NCBI GenBank assembly: GCA_015061165.1
Contig: SUXC01000010.1
Span: 25,857-89,856 of the forward strand
Origin: Bacteroidales bacterium
GTDB taxonomy: Bacteria > Bacteroidota > Bacteroidia > Bacteroidales > Paludibacteraceae
DNA: 64,000 bases
Reading direction: 5' to 3'
The notes beneath the pieces are model-generated. The model made no database searches and was not told the origin of the DNA. It saw only the letters and a program-made list of their open reading frames with translations. Shown here one piece after another: positions 45,001 to 52,458 of this stretch. Each line of letters opens with the position of its first letter. Position 1 is the stretch's first letter. The translations under genes and the position numbers were made by a program.

Positions 45001-45668
45001 TTGGCGATTGGCGATTGGCTCTTAATAAGGAATTGCGCGGTGCAGGTGGTGTCTTTGACATCGCGGTAGCAGCCGGGTTGGTTCAATTCGTGCGAGGAGA
45101 GACCCGTACCTGCTGCGGGCGAGTAGGGTTGGATAGTGTAACCCTTGTAGAGATAGCCCTTCTTGTACAACTCTTTGAGCAGCCACCACAGTGTCTCGAT
45201 AAACTTGTTGTCGTAGGTGATATATGGATTATCGAGGTCCACCCAATAGCCCATTTGTTTGGTGAGGTTGGTCCATTCTTGGGTGTATTTCATCACCTCG
45301 CGGCGGCAGGCAGCGTTGTATTCATCCACGCTGATTTTCTTGCCGATGTCCTCTTTGGTAATACCGAGCAGTTTCTCCACGCCCAATTCTACAGGCAAAC
45401 CGTGGGTGTCCCAACCTGCTTTGCGCTTCACTTGGTAACCCTGCATGGTCTTGAAGCGGCAGAAAGTATCTTTGATTGTACGAGCCATCACGTGGTGAAT
45501 ACCTGGCATACCGTTAGCGGAAGGAGGACCTTCAAAGAAGAGGAACGAAGGGCATCCTTCGCGTGTTTCGATACTCTGGTGGAATAAGTCTTCCTTCTCC
45601 CATTGTGCAAGGATCTCCTTGCTCAATTCTGCCAAGTTCAGTTGTTTGTACTCGTTAAAGTGTTTCAT
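42066..45668 (-). CDS. ileS: Isoleucyl-tRNA synthetase with repeat-encoded insertions
   Basis: 1200 aa. Class I motifs are intact: 'GIHHVMAR' (HIGH) near 57 and 'KMSKRLGN' (KMSKS), plus editing-domain '[14 protein letters not shown]'. Four segments are encoded by genome repeats. Three ATTGGCN arrays give '[17 protein letters not shown]' (about 217-232), '[18 protein letters not shown]' (417-442) and '[18 protein letters not shown]' (773-803). One 38-bp REP-like palindrome gives '[14 protein letters not shown]' (about 905-918). All fall between conserved blocks. The last 115 or so residues are encoded by AT-rich DNA and end in an unusual basic tail ('[11 protein letters not shown]'). No second copy is visible here, so this is presumably the working essential enzyme. 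Confidence 0.95.
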   Translation of the reverse strand: MKHFNEYKQLNLAELSKEILAQWEKEDLFHQSIETREGCPSFLFFEGPPSANGMPGIHHVMARTIKDTFCRFKTMQGYQVKRKAGWDTHGLPVELGVEKLLGITKEDIGKKISVDEYNAACRREVMKYTQEWTNLTKQMGYWVDLDNPYITYDNKFIETLWWLLKELYKKGYLYKGYTIQPYSPAAGTGLSSHELNQPGCYRDVKDTTCTAQFLIKSQSPIANCQSPIANSQLPLYALAWTTTPWTLPSNTALCVGPKIDYVIVKGENPYTKIEALYLLAEARLAAYAKELGEAPEVLWKGKGTDLEGIEYEQLIPWANPGEGAFKIILGDYVTTEDGTGIVHIAPTFGADDAFVAKKAGVPGMVFITKKGEQRPMVDMTGKFFLLEDLDEEFVKNQIYVEAYQPWAGRFVKNAYEPTNSQSPIANSQSPTANSQSPIANRQEKETLDISICIWLKGENKAFRIEKHVHNYPHCWRTDKPVLYYPLDSWFIRSTKAREEMMALNDTINWQPESTGTGRFGKWLENLNDWNLSRSRYWGTPLPIWRTEDGQEEICIGSITELMEEIEKSIKAGFMTENPWPKHIVGDYSKENYDPSVIDLHRPYVDNIILCSPSGKPMKRELDLIDVWFDSGAMPYAQNHYPFENQDAPRTADFISEGVDQTRGWFFTLHAIHTMIEGSVAYKNVISNGLVLDKNGNKMSKRLGNAVDPFGALDKYGADAVRWYMLTNSSPWENLKFDPEGVDEIRRKFFGTLYNTYGFFALYANVDGWNPEPLANCQSPIANSQSPIANSQSPITNRQSPIANRLTEIDKWILSKLNSLIKEVTTAYEAYEPTKAGRAISDFVQDDLSNWYVRLNRKRFWGGEMDADKQAAYYTLYTCLKTVAQLMAPNAPFYADRLYRDLTGETSGVPENARGVLGCSVHLSHWPVADEALINLDLERSMSLAQQATSMILSLRKRAEKNVRQPLQKAVIPAPDQETLEALLRVQDLIKSEVNVKEMVIVRAEDSEIKLVKKIKPNFKVLGKKVGGMMKQLAAAIAQMSQDDIAAFEAAGTFTLCDYALVAEDVDIITEDMPGWLVANNGTITVALDIQITQELINEGISREFVNRVQNFRKNKHFSITTRISIEILSKEDLCIYNAICNYRNEIKKQVLAHSIILTKYKIPTSAFTPTFVINDCTIQCRIQNHKTTIRQRNKHKRKHK
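42915..42952 (+). repeat. 38-bp REP-like palindrome inside ileS
   Basis: Identical over 38 bp to 62782-62819, which is between genes. Arms CCCCAAAACGC and GCGTTTTCGGGG pair with one bulge. In ileS it is read in frame on the minus strand as '[11 protein letters not shown]'. Confidence 0.9.
43260..43350 (+). repeat. ATTGGCN heptad array C in ileS (13 units)
   Basis: Thirteen consecutive 7-mers ATTGG(C/T)N over 91 bp without a phase slip, the longest array in the window. It lies between the catalytic core and '[12 protein letters not shown]'. Confidence 0.95.
44342..44418 (+). repeat. ATTGGCN heptad array B in ileS (11 units)
   Basis: Eleven consecutive units over 77 bp, with edge and internal variants (CTTGGCG, GTTGGCG, ATTGGTG). 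It lies in the editing-domain region. Confidence 0.95.
44972..45020 (+). repeat. ATTGGCN heptad array A in ileS (7 units)
   Basis: Seven perfect ATTGGCN units over 49 bp, directly before '[16 protein letters not shown]' on the coding strand. Confidence 0.95.
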
Positions 45669-45760
45669 TTTGCAGTTAATTTCTTATTTTTTAGTTGGTT
45701 ATATTTGCTTTGTTATGGTTCGTGCGTAGCGCGTAATGTGTATGCGCACAAAATCCGCTG

Positions 45761-45768
45761 CAAATTTA
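45761..45768 (-). promoter_or_regulatory. -7 box of ileS
   Basis: Minus strand TAAATTTG (TAnnTTTG), about 92 bp upstream of the ileS ATG, leaving an untranslated leader. Confidence 0.6.
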
Positions 45769-45792
45769 CTGCTTTTTTTTGATATACGCAAG

Positions 45793-45820
45793 AAAAATCG
45801 CCCCGAAAGGCGATTTTTTT
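45793..45820 (-). terminator. Hairpin terminator of the SUMF1 lipoprotein gene
   Basis: AAAAATCGCC/GGCGATTTTT with loop CCGAAA and A/T runs on both sides, 60 bp after the stop at 45880. It may work in both directions. Confidence 0.8.
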
Positions 45821-45879
45821 GTTGCGTGAATAGACTTTGTGCCTATTCTTTGGTATTTTTTGTTGAGAGCAGGTTTAGA

Positions 45880-47448
45880 CTACTTGTTTTCAACAAGGGC
45901 AAGGCGCAAGCCTCTATAATTATATACGTCTTTTCGTTGCCCACTATTGCGATACCCCACACGGCAGAATCTCGAGGTGTTGCCACTTGAAACCTGCCAT
46001 TTGCCACCACGGACTACATAGTAATTATAATATGCATGTGAAGAATTGGTCAAAATACATATAGGGTCGGTCGTCTCTGGTTCTGCGGGATCGGGATATT
46101 TATAATAATTGTCTTGGCACCATTCCTCGACATTACCACTCATGTCGTACAATCCTAATTCGTTCGGATTTTTTTCTTTCACTGGTTGAGAATGAGGTAA
46201 TTCATTTTCGTCTTTTATACTATACCATGCCACATCGTCTGCTATATCGCTACCTGCAAAAATATATTCTTGGTCCTTATTATTATGGTCTTTCTTATGA
46301 CCACCACGAGCAGCATACTCCCATTCCGCTTCAGTAGGCAAACGGAAGATTCTGCCGTTCAGTTGTTCTGCCAGTAGTTCATTTAGTTCCGTGATAAATG
46401 TTTGGCAATCGTCCCAATGTACATGTTCTACTGGATGTTGCTCATAACCATCACCATTGAATTCACTTGGCTTGGTACCCATCACAGCCTCCCACAACTC
46501 TTGCGTTACCTCGGTCTCGCCAATATGGTAATCGTATGTCAAGGTTACTTGGTGAGCAGGTTGATCTTGCTTCGATTGTTGGTTTTCTGGGAATTTCTCT
46601 AGGAACTGCAATTGCTTGTCTGTTGCTCCCATCGTAAACTTACCCGCTTTTACCGCTATCATCCTAAACGATACTCCATTCACGGTGAAGGATTTTATAT
46701 TGACATCTTGCTCTGGCATAGCCACTGCATCAGCACCGAATGACACACCACCTGTTTTTTCAAATGTATTGAGAATGGTGGAGTTATCCTCTGCATACAC
46801 ATCCACCCTAAAGCCGTTCTGCCATTCGCCTTGAGGAACAACGATATAGAATAAGGTGGAAGCATCTTCTGTGAGGGTAACGCCGGTGCATGTGAGGGTG
46901 TAGGTCGTTTCATCTTCACGGTTGGTGAGAACAATCTTGCTCAAGGCATCCGAACCTTTCAGTTGCAAGCCCAATAGCGTGTGTTGTGGAGCAAGGGTAA
47001 ATCCTTCGTCGATCGTACCGTTGGTTTCTGTAGCCATCTTCATAAGCCCCTTGCCAAAACCGTTTTCTACATAGGTTTGGTTGCTGAGGTCGGGCTCTTC
47101 AACGGGGTATTGTACGCTGAAGTTGTTTCCGTCAGCAGGCATGATGCCCTTAAATGTGGCTTCCGTTGTACCAGCGCCACTTTGCAACGTAAACTCCGCG
47201 GTCTTGTCGCCTACTTTTACGAGAATCACATCGCCTTCGTCCCAAGTGAGGTCAATTTTTGTGCCTGTATCTTTGCCCGACACGCGTTGTTTGCCTGGGA
47301 GTTGTTGTGCGCCGTTATTGCCTGCGTTAGGCATCTGGGCGGAAAGGGTTACTTCCTGACCTGCCTTGAAAGGTGTGCCTATTTCGTTGTTAGGCGTGCA
47401 TGCTGCAAACAATGCTGCAACAAGCAGAAAAGAGAAATACTTTTTCAT
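45880..47448 (-). CDS. Lipoprotein with fimbrillin-like N-terminus and SUMF1 (FGE-sulfatase-like) domain
   Basis: 522 aa. Lipobox 'VAALFAAC' (Cys17). The N-terminal half (about 30-250) resembles fimbrillin-like surface proteins ('TKIDLTWDEGDVILVKVGDKTAEFTLQSGAG..ATFKG'). The C-terminal half is a SUMF1 domain: 'FRMIAVKAGKFTMGAT', 'YHIGETEVTQELWEAVMGTKPSEF', 'FRLPTEAEWEYAARGG', 'GLYDMSGNVEEWCQDNY', 'YRNSGQRKDVYNYRGLRLAL'. The copper-site Cys pair of true formylglycine-generating enzymes is not both present ('WQVSSGNTSRFCR' has one), so catalysis is doubtful. Probably a surface binding protein. Confidence 0.87.
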   Translation of the reverse strand: MKKYFSFLLVAALFAACTPNNEIGTPFKAGQEVTLSAQMPNAGNNGAQQLPGKQRVSGKDTGTKIDLTWDEGDVILVKVGDKTAEFTLQSGAGTTEATFKGIMPADGNNFSVQYPVEEPDLSNQTYVENGFGKGLMKMATETNGTIDEGFTLAPQHTLLGLQLKGSDALSKIVLTNREDETTYTLTCTGVTLTEDASTLFYIVVPQGEWQNGFRVDVYAEDNSTILNTFEKTGGVSFGADAVAMPEQDVNIKSFTVNGVSFRMIAVKAGKFTMGATDKQLQFLEKFPENQQSKQDQPAHQVTLTYDYHIGETEVTQELWEAVMGTKPSEFNGDGYEQHPVEHVHWDDCQTFITELNELLAEQLNGRIFRLPTEAEWEYAARGGHKKDHNNKDQEYIFAGSDIADDVAWYSIKDENELPHSQPVKEKNPNELGLYDMSGNVEEWCQDNYYKYPDPAEPETTDPICILTNSSHAYYNYYVVRGGKWQVSSGNTSRFCRVGYRNSGQRKDVYNYRGLRLALVENK

Positions 47449-47455
47449 ATTCGTT

Positions 47456-47504
47456 TTCTTAATTCAAAATTCTTAATTCATCATTCTTAATTCCAAATTA
47501 TCAC
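47456..47504 (+). repeat. TTCTTAA heptad array
   Basis: TTCTTAA, TTCAAAA, TTCTTAA, TTCATCA, TTCTTAA, TTCCAAA, TTATCAC: six to seven 7-mers alternating two forms, between the SUMF1 gene and the small ORF. Related text follows ackA at 55412-55439. Confidence 0.75.
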
Positions 47505-47635
47505 CAAGTTCCATTTGATTTGCCAATGGATTCGAGATTGCCTTTTGGAGAAATGTAATTTGGTCCAGATGCACAGAGGATAGCGGTTTCTACTTGCAAC
47601 ACTTGTGTGTTGGGAGTTTGATAGGTTTTTTTCAT
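47501..47635 (-). CDS. Small 44-aa peptide gene ('MKKTYQTPNTQVLQVE')
   Basis: Minus-strand frame from the ATG at 47635 to the TGA at 47501. It begins 'MKKTYQTPNTQVLQVETA' and includes 'ILCASGPN' and 'YISPKGNLESIGKSNGTW'. Short proteins starting 'MKKTYxxPxxxVxxVE' and followed by 'Cxxg/SP' are common in Bacteroidales, often next to surface-lipoprotein genes. It is 52 bp upstream of the SUMF1 lipoprotein gene on the same strand and may be the first gene of that operon. Function unknown. Confidence 0.65.
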   Translation of the reverse strand: MKKTYQTPNTQVLQVETAILCASGPNYISPKGNLESIGKSNGTW

Positions 47636-47693
47636 TGTTTTACAGTTGTTTTATGGGTTAATATTATTTTTGCTATATATAATAAAAAACACG

Positions 47694-47728
47694 CCATTAT
47701 TGTCTTCGCGAACGATAGACAACAATGG
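47694..47728. repeat. Inverted repeat upstream of the small peptide gene
   Basis: CCATTATTGTC / GACAACAATGG, 11-bp arms with one mismatch, 13-base loop. It may be an operator or hairpin. The gap from 47636 to 49207 holds no convincing gene, only this, a poly-C run and the repeats listed below. Confidence 0.6.
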
Positions 47729-47780
47729 TGTGTGAGGCACATAGGCGCGCTTTGCGCCGTGATAACATGTAGGCTGACTA

Positions 47781-47789
47781 CCCCCCCCC
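47781..47789 (+). repeat. Run of nine C residues
   Basis: A homopolymer of nine C between genes, prone to length change by slippage. It is about 146 bp upstream of the small peptide start and not inside a gene. Confidence 0.9.
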
Positions 47790-47992
47790 GCCAGGACTGT
47801 GTCCGTGCGTTACAGTGCACATTTTCACGCTGTTATGCGCATGCTGAAAGCCCCTGCCAATCTCCATTGGCTGCTGCATCATGATGCTATGTGGGTAGTA
47901 GTTATACATAATGAAAATAACGCACAAAAATCGTGCCAAAAGCACGGTTCAGGAGACGTTTGTGCCTTTTCTCTCATAGGCGTCCTTTGGGT

Positions 47993-48087
47993 GGGGTATT
48001 CGTGGGGTATACGCGGGGTATTCATGGGGTATTCATGGGATATACGTACGTATCGGGTATGTGTCGGGTATGTATCGGGAAAGTGTC
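47993..48087 (+). repeat. 11-bp tandem repeats (GGGGTATTCAT type)
   Basis: GGGGTATTCGT, GGGGTATACGC, GGGGTATTCAT (twice), GGGATATACGT, then GGGTATGTGTC, GGGTATGTATC, GGGAAAGTGTC. Two sub-families share the 11-bp period. Confidence 0.9.
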
Positions 48088-48115
48088 GAAGGGGATGGGG
48101 CGCTAAACAGGGGAT

Positions 48116-48732
48116 GTTACTAACCACGGACGAGCACGGATTTGCACGGAAACACGAAATATATATCCTTGGTTCAGTGAAGGTCAGTGGAGTTCAGTGG
48201 TTAAAATATAACCGCGGAAAGATGTTTCTCGGTGGGAGATATACCAACCACGGACGAGCACGGATGGACACGGAAACACGGAGATATAATTAACGACAAT
48301 ATCGACAACTTGCGCCCAAATCAATATCCCTTGGGCGCTAAACGGAGTAGGTTACTAACCACGGACGAGCACGGATTTGCACGGAAACACGAAATATATA
48401 TCCTTGGTTCAGTGAAGGTCAGTGAAGTTCAGTGGTCAATCCATAACCACGGAAAGATGTTTCTCAGTGGGAGATATACCAACCACGGATGAGCACGGAC
48501 AGGCACGGAAAAAACGGAGGATATAATTAAAGACAATATCGACAATTTGCGCCCAAATCAATATTACTTGGGCGCTAAACGGAGTAGGTTACTAACCACG
48601 GACGAGCACGGATTTGCACGGAAACATGGAAATACAGAAACACTGAGATACGGAAACACGGAGATATATGATTACAACAACCTAAACAACATAAATCAAC
48701 AATAATTGCGCTCGCAACAACACAGCGAGCGC
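48116..48732 (+). repeat. About 235-bp tandem repeat, two full copies and one diverged, each with a terminal hairpin
   Basis: Copies begin with GTTACTAACCACGG at 48116, 48351 and 48588 (spacing 235 and 237). Each contains CACGGA-type blocks about every 10 bp, and the full copies a GTTCAGTGAAGGTCAGTG block. Each ends in a hairpin: GCGCCCAA/TTGGGCGC at 48312-48338 and 48549-48575, GCGCTCGC/GCGAGCGC at 48708-48732. The changed bases in the third hairpin keep pairing. No open frame looks coding. Confidence 0.9.
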
Positions 48733-48852
48733 TAAGGGGTATGGGCAGACCACTGAATTGCACGGAACTGCACGGAAAAACGGAGGATATAATTAACGAC
48801 AATACAAACAATAATATAGATGCCGTTCCTTATAAATTTTGGTAGTGTAATA

Positions 48853-49003
48853 GAAAATATTACTCGCTTCGCTTGCGTATGTGCATTATTTGTTGTACCT
48901 TCGAGGGCACCGACCTCGTTCGCTTGGCGAACTCGCCCACCTCGAAAGTACGGTCGCATAATGCAGCCCATACTTCAGTTCGCGAGCAATATTTTCAAAA
49001 TCG
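48853..49003. repeat. Long imperfect palindrome (fold-back) with duplicated promoter-like arm
   Basis: The left arm starts GAAAATATTACTCGC (48854) and runs to GTACCTTCGAGG. The right arm runs from CCTCGAAAGTAC to GCGAGCAATATTTTC (ends near 49000). The left arm is repeated almost exactly at 49100-49150, where it forms the GDSL gene promoter. Confidence 0.8.
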
Positions 49004-49028
49004 TTAAACACTCTTCATTCCATCATCA

Positions 49029-49063
49029 GCATCTCACTTTCAAGCGAGCTTGAGTGGATGCTA
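49029..49063. repeat. Hairpin upstream of the GDSL gene
   Basis: AGCATctCACTttCAAGC / GCTTGaGTGgATGCT, long imperfect stem with a 2-base loop, between the fold-back element and the promoter. Confidence 0.65.
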
Positions 49064-49142
49064 ATGACAGAATGAGATAGATTCTATCTATCATTTTTTG
49101 AAAATATTACTCGCTTCGCTTGCGTATGTGCAATATTTGTTG

Positions 49143-49150
49143 TACCTTTG
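49143..49150 (+). promoter_or_regulatory. -7 box of the GDSL hydrolase gene
   Basis: TACCTTTG, 57 bp before the ATG at 49208. The degenerate copy at 48896-48903 reads TACCTTCG. Confidence 0.72.
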
Positions 49151-49207
49151 CAGGAAATTTGTACACCTATCTGAAATTAAATGATAAGGTAATTAAATAA
49201 TAATGTA

Positions 49208-49909
49208 ATGAAACGAATACTTTTTTTCTCTCTTTGTCTGGCAATGTGTACCCTATACGCACATGCCGACAAGACTTGGGCGCAGCACGAACGATATGCT
49301 GCTCAGAATGACACCGTTATGGCAAAAAACAGAATGCCAGAATACGGGTACAACAAGTTGGCTAAATCCCGTCGCATAGAGGCCGTACTGATGGGCAATT
49401 CCATCACCGACAATTGGGCGAAATACCACCCAGAGTTCTTTGCGGAAAACAACTTCGTGGGACGCGGCATCAGCGGACAAGTAACCGCACAAATGCTCAG
49501 CCGTTTTCAGGCAGACGTGATTGCGCTCCGACCCAAAATGGTCATCATCATGGCTGGCACCAACGATATTGCTATGAATAATGGCTATATCGCGCACGAA
49601 CATATATTACAGAATATACAATCCATGGTCGAGTTGGCGAAATACCACCGCATCAAACCTGTGCTGTGCTCCTGCTTGCCTGCGGCAGCGTTCAGTTGGC
49701 GCAAGAACCTCACACCCGCACAGGACATTAAGCGACTGAATGAGATGATTCGAGCATATGCCGAAGCCAACAAAATTAAGTATATAGACTACTACTCCGC
49801 ATTGGTGGATGAGCAGGGTGGGTTGCCAAAGAAATACGCCAAAGATGGTGTGCATCCAAACCTGGAGGCGTATAAGATTATGGAGGCGATATTGCTGGAG
49901 AGTTTGTAG
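49208..49909 (+). CDS. Secreted SGNH/GDSL hydrolase
   Basis: 233 aa. Signal peptide 'MKRILFFSLCLAMCTLYAHA'. The four SGNH blocks are present: 'VLMGNSITDNW' (nucleophile Ser), 'VGRGISGQVT' (Gly), 'IMAGTNDIAMN' (Asn) and 'KYAKDGVHPNLEAY' (Asp and His). Such periplasmic or secreted esterases in Bacteroidales remove acyl groups from carbohydrates or lipids; the substrate is not readable here. Single gene with its own promoter, isolated between a repeat-rich gap and the ribosomal operon. Confidence 0.92.
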   Translation: MKRILFFSLCLAMCTLYAHADKTWAQHERYAAQNDTVMAKNRMPEYGYNKLAKSRRIEAVLMGNSITDNWAKYHPEFFAENNFVGRGISGQVTAQMLSRFQADVIALRPKMVIIMAGTNDIAMNNGYIAHEHILQNIQSMVELAKYHRIKPVLCSCLPAAAFSWRKNLTPAQDIKRLNEMIRAYAEANKIKYIDYYSALVDEQGGLPKKYAKDGVHPNLEAYKIMEAILLESL

Positions 49910-50091
49910 GAGGAAGACAAAGGGTTTTGTGTAAGAAAGACAACCTAAACAACCTCTGCGCGCGCCCAACATTGGCGCTTGCCAAGACGAAGGATTGTAA
50001 AAGAAACGAGTCTTTTTTGTGAAAAACGATGAAAAAATACACTTTTTAGTGATTTTATTTGGTCATATCAAAAAAAAGTAGTAATTTTGCA

Positions 50092-50099
50092 CGCTTTTT
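50092..50099 (+). promoter_or_regulatory. -7 box of rpsF-rpsR-rplI
   Basis: TAATTTTG (TAnnTTTG). The leader that follows (about 50105-50191) starts with a possible hairpin near GCGCACAC/GTGTGTG (about 50109-50128), where S6:S18 autoregulation could act; I could not match the known S6:S18 motif by eye. Confidence 0.7.
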
Positions 50100-50191
50100 C
50101 GCGCGTTTGCGCACACTTCGTTGTGTGTGAGTGTATGCGTAAAGCAAAATAAATACTAATTATTAACAATTTAATTAACTAATCAAACATT

Positions 50192-50548
50192 ATGTTAAAT
50201 CATTACGAAGCCGCTTTCGTGTTGACTCCCGTTTTGTCTGAACCACAGATGAAGGAAGCGGTTGACAAATTCGAGAACCTTCTCAAGGAGAATGGCGGTT
50301 CCATTCTTAACCGTGAGGAGTGGGGTTTGAAGAAATTGGCTTATCCTATCCAAGGCAAATCAACGGGATTCTACGCCTTGCTGCAATTTGATGTAGAACC
50401 TGAGGTGATTGCAAAACTCGAGACAGCATTCCGTCGTGACGAGCGCGTGTTGCGTTTCCTCACTACACGTCTTGACAAGTACGCTTACGAGTACGCACAA
50501 AAACGTCGTAACGCAAATGTTAAACCACAAGAACAAGAGGAGGCATAA
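50192..50548 (+). CDS. rpsF: 30S ribosomal protein S6
   Basis: 118 aa. '[22 protein letters not shown]', '[53 protein letters not shown]' is canonical S6. The C-terminal tail '[19 protein letters not shown]' is Glu/Gln-rich as usual. Binds S18 in the 30S platform. First gene of rpsF-rpsR-rplI; rpsR starts 2 bp after its stop. Confidence 0.98.
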   Translation: MLNHYEAAFVLTPVLSEPQMKEAVDKFENLLKENGGSILNREEWGLKKLAYPIQGKSTGFYALLQFDVEPEVIAKLETAFRRDERVLRFLTTRLDKYAYEYAQKRRNANVKPQEQEEA

Positions 50549-50550
50549 TC

Positions 50551-50817
50551 ATGGCACAGAATGACGAAATCCGCTATTTGACCCCAAAGACCAATGAGGC
50601 AAAGAAGAAAAAGTACTGCCGTTTCTTGAAATCAGGCATCAAGTACATCGACTACAAGGACCCAGAGTTCCTCAAGAAGTTCCTCAACGAGCAAGGTAAG
50701 ATCCTTCCTCGCCGTATCACTGGTACAAGTTTGAAGTATCAACGCAAGGTGGCTCAAGCCGTGAAGAAAGCACGCCACTTGGCTTTGCTCCCATACGTAA
50801 CCGATATGATGAAGTAA
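50551..50817 (+). CDS. rpsR: 30S ribosomal protein S18
   Basis: 88 aa. '[65 protein letters not shown]' is standard S18. Partners with S6 and is encoded 2 bp after it. rplI follows at 37 bp with an AGAAAGGA ribosome-binding site. Confidence 0.98.
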   Translation: MAQNDEIRYLTPKTNEAKKKKYCRFLKSGIKYIDYKDPEFLKKFLNEQGKILPRRITGTSLKYQRKVAQAVKKARHLALLPYVTDMMK

Positions 50818-50854
50818 TCCGAGTAATTAACTATTTAATCAGAAAGGAAACATC

Positions 50855-51298
50855 ATGGAAGTAATTTTGATTCAAGACGTAGCTAACTTGGGCTACAAGA
50901 ACGATATCGTTAAGGTAAAAGATGGTTACGGTCGTAACTACCTCATCCCTAACCGTTTGGCTGTGATTGCAAACAATAGCAACCGCAAACAATTGGCTGA
51001 GAACCTCAAACAACAAGCACACAAGATCGCTCAACTCCTCGCTGACGCACAAGCATTGGCTGAGAAATTGGCTAACACCGTTATCACCGTGGCTGTAAAG
51101 GCTAACGAGGACGGCAAGATCTTCGGTACTGTTACTACTGCTCAAGTGGCTGAGGCTTTGGCTGCTCAAGGTATTGAGATTGACAAGAAAGTGATTACCA
51201 TCGACGAGGCTGTGAAGGTATTGGGCGAGGCTACCGCTACCGCTAAACTGCACCGCGAGGTAAAAGCAGAGATTAAATTGAACGTAATCGCTGAGTAA
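50855..51298 (+). CDS. rplI: 50S ribosomal protein L9
   Basis: 147 aa. 'MEVILIQDVANLGYKNDIVKVKDGYGRNYLIPNRLAV' is the N-terminal L9 domain, followed by the long connecting helix and the C-terminal domain ('GKIFGTVTTAQVAEALAAQGIEIDKKVI'). Preceded by AGAAAGGA about 7 bp from the ATG, a clearer Shine-Dalgarno than most genes here. rpmE follows after 24 bp. Confidence 0.98.
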   Translation: MEVILIQDVANLGYKNDIVKVKDGYGRNYLIPNRLAVIANNSNRKQLAENLKQQAHKIAQLLADAQALAEKLANTVITVAVKANEDGKIFGTVTTAQVAEALAAQGIEIDKKVITIDEAVKVLGEATATAKLHREVKAEIKLNVIAE

Positions 51299-51322
51299 GC
51301 GCTAAAGAAAGGAAACAAAAGT

Positions 51323-51577
51323 ATGAAAAAAGGAATTCATCCAGAGAACTACCGCGTGGTAGTCTTCAAAGATATGTCCGATGGAACACAGTTCTTCAGT
51401 CGCTCTACAGCCAACACGAAGGACACCATCGAAATCGATGGCACTACTTATCCATTGATTAAGTTGGAGATCTCCAACACCAGTCACCCATTCTATACTG
51501 GTAAGTCTAAACTTGTGGATACAGCAGGTCGCGTGGACAAGTTCATGTCTCGCTACGGCAACCGCAAGCGTCATTAA
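51323..51577 (+). CDS. rpmE: 50S ribosomal protein L31, type B
   Basis: 84 aa. '[36 protein letters not shown]' and '[25 protein letters not shown]' mark type B L31, which lacks the zinc-binding Cys set of type A. It lies 24 bp after rplI with an AAGAAAGGA site and is probably co-transcribed. Two hairpins follow: CCCCGACAAAT/ATTTGTGGGG (51583-51612) and the terminator at 51624. Confidence 0.97.
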   Translation: MKKGIHPENYRVVVFKDMSDGTQFFSRSTANTKDTIEIDGTTYPLIKLEISNTSHPFYTGKSKLVDTAGRVDKFMSRYGNRKRH

Positions 51578-51623
51578 GCAGACTCCCCGACAAATGGCTG
51601 ATTTGTGGGGTGCTCTCAATAGC

Positions 51624-51654
51624 AAAAAGGCGAGCATAACGCTCGCCTTTTTTT
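51624..51654 (+). terminator. Terminator of the rpsF-rpmE operon
   Basis: AAAAAGGCGAGC/GCTCGCCTTTTT stem followed by a T run. Confidence 0.92.
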
Positions 51655-51657
51655 AAT

Positions 51658-51688
51658 CCCTGCCTTTACACTTTACACCTTACATCTT
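51658..51688 (-). repeat. GTGTARA heptad element, copy 4
   Basis: Plus strand CCCTGCC, TTTACAC, TTTACAC, CTTACAT, ending at the ATG of the PnuC-like gene. Same order as other copies when read on the minus strand (GTGTAAR heptads, then GGCAGGG). Confidence 0.85.
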
Positions 51689-52438
51689 ATGACCCCCCTT
51701 CAACGCTCTCTTTGGCAAGATTTTGGAACGCAGATGATGGTGTCGCTTGGCATCTTCTCTGTGCTATTCCTTATATTATATATAGTGGAGTGGTATGTGC
51801 CTTCGCTATATGGTGTGTTGCTCCAGTGGCATGACCCCGCTTTCGTGGTGGGCATTCCCGCCAGTGTGATAGGGGTGGCATACGTATTGACCATTCGCAA
51901 CCCAAAGAACTATACGGGATTCTATGGTGGCATCGTGATGGCATTGCTCCTGTCATGGCAATTTGCATTGTTGCAACAATGGAGCCTGACCGTATTGTAT
52001 GTGGTGGTATTTGTGCCATTTATGATTTACTCCATCATCTGTTGGCGCAAACAGACTTTGCAATCCTCGGAGAATGAAGATATCTTCTGTCCAACTTGGT
52101 TATCCATTAGAAATCAAGCCTTTAATCTATTATTTCTATTAGGAATAGTGGCATTGGATAGTGGGTTACTAACGCATTTTGAGTCAACTATCCATAGCGA
52201 GCAACTGTTACAAAAACTGATGAGCGGGGTGATGATTGGTTCTTCGGTGCTTGCCAATTTCTGGTTGATATACAAAAAACTGGATGCGTGGTTATGGTGG
52301 GTGGTATATTCTATTGCAGGTATGATATTATATGCTTTGATTGGCAATGCTTTCTCTTTTGTGCTATTTACGGTCTTCCTTGTAGTGAATGGCGGAGCAG
52401 GTCTTGCATGGATAAAGGCATATAGGAATAGTAAATAG
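51689..52438 (+). CDS. PnuC-like membrane transporter
   Basis: 249 aa with about seven transmembrane helices and no signal peptide. The C-terminal half 'LANFWLIYKKLDAWLWWVVYSIAGMILYALIG' and 'FTVFLVVNGGAGLAWIKAYR' resembles PnuC nicotinamide-riboside/vitamin transporters (a 'W.lW' helix, then a final helix with 'G...W...'). The substrate is uncertain, since PnuC relatives also carry thiamine (PnuT) and other vitamins. The nucleoside/base deaminase gene follows at 20 bp, consistent with base or nucleoside salvage. A heptad repeat abuts the start codon. Confidence 0.65.
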   Translation: MTPLQRSLWQDFGTQMMVSLGIFSVLFLILYIVEWYVPSLYGVLLQWHDPAFVVGIPASVIGVAYVLTIRNPKNYTGFYGGIVMALLLSWQFALLQQWSLTVLYVVVFVPFMIYSIICWRKQTLQSSENEDIFCPTWLSIRNQAFNLLFLLGIVALDSGLLTHFESTIHSEQLLQKLMSGVMIGSSVLANFWLIYKKLDAWLWWVVYSIAGMILYALIGNAFSFVLFTVFLVVNGGAGLAWIKAYRNSK

Positions 52439-52458
52439 CATTAATCTTTATCTTGAAC

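Noticed and set aside
44139..45587. A 482-codon open frame antisense to ileS
   Set aside because: It is open mainly because ATTGGCN arrays lack stops on this strand; the peptide has no recognisable domain and ileS on the other strand is certain.
47879..48127. 82-codon minus-strand frame rich in 'HEYP' repeats
   Set aside because: It is a translation of the 11-bp tandem repeat.
48116..48732. CRISPR array
   Set aside because: Units are about 235 bp, near-identical throughout with no unique spacers, and no cas genes are visible. The heptad arrays also have no spacers.
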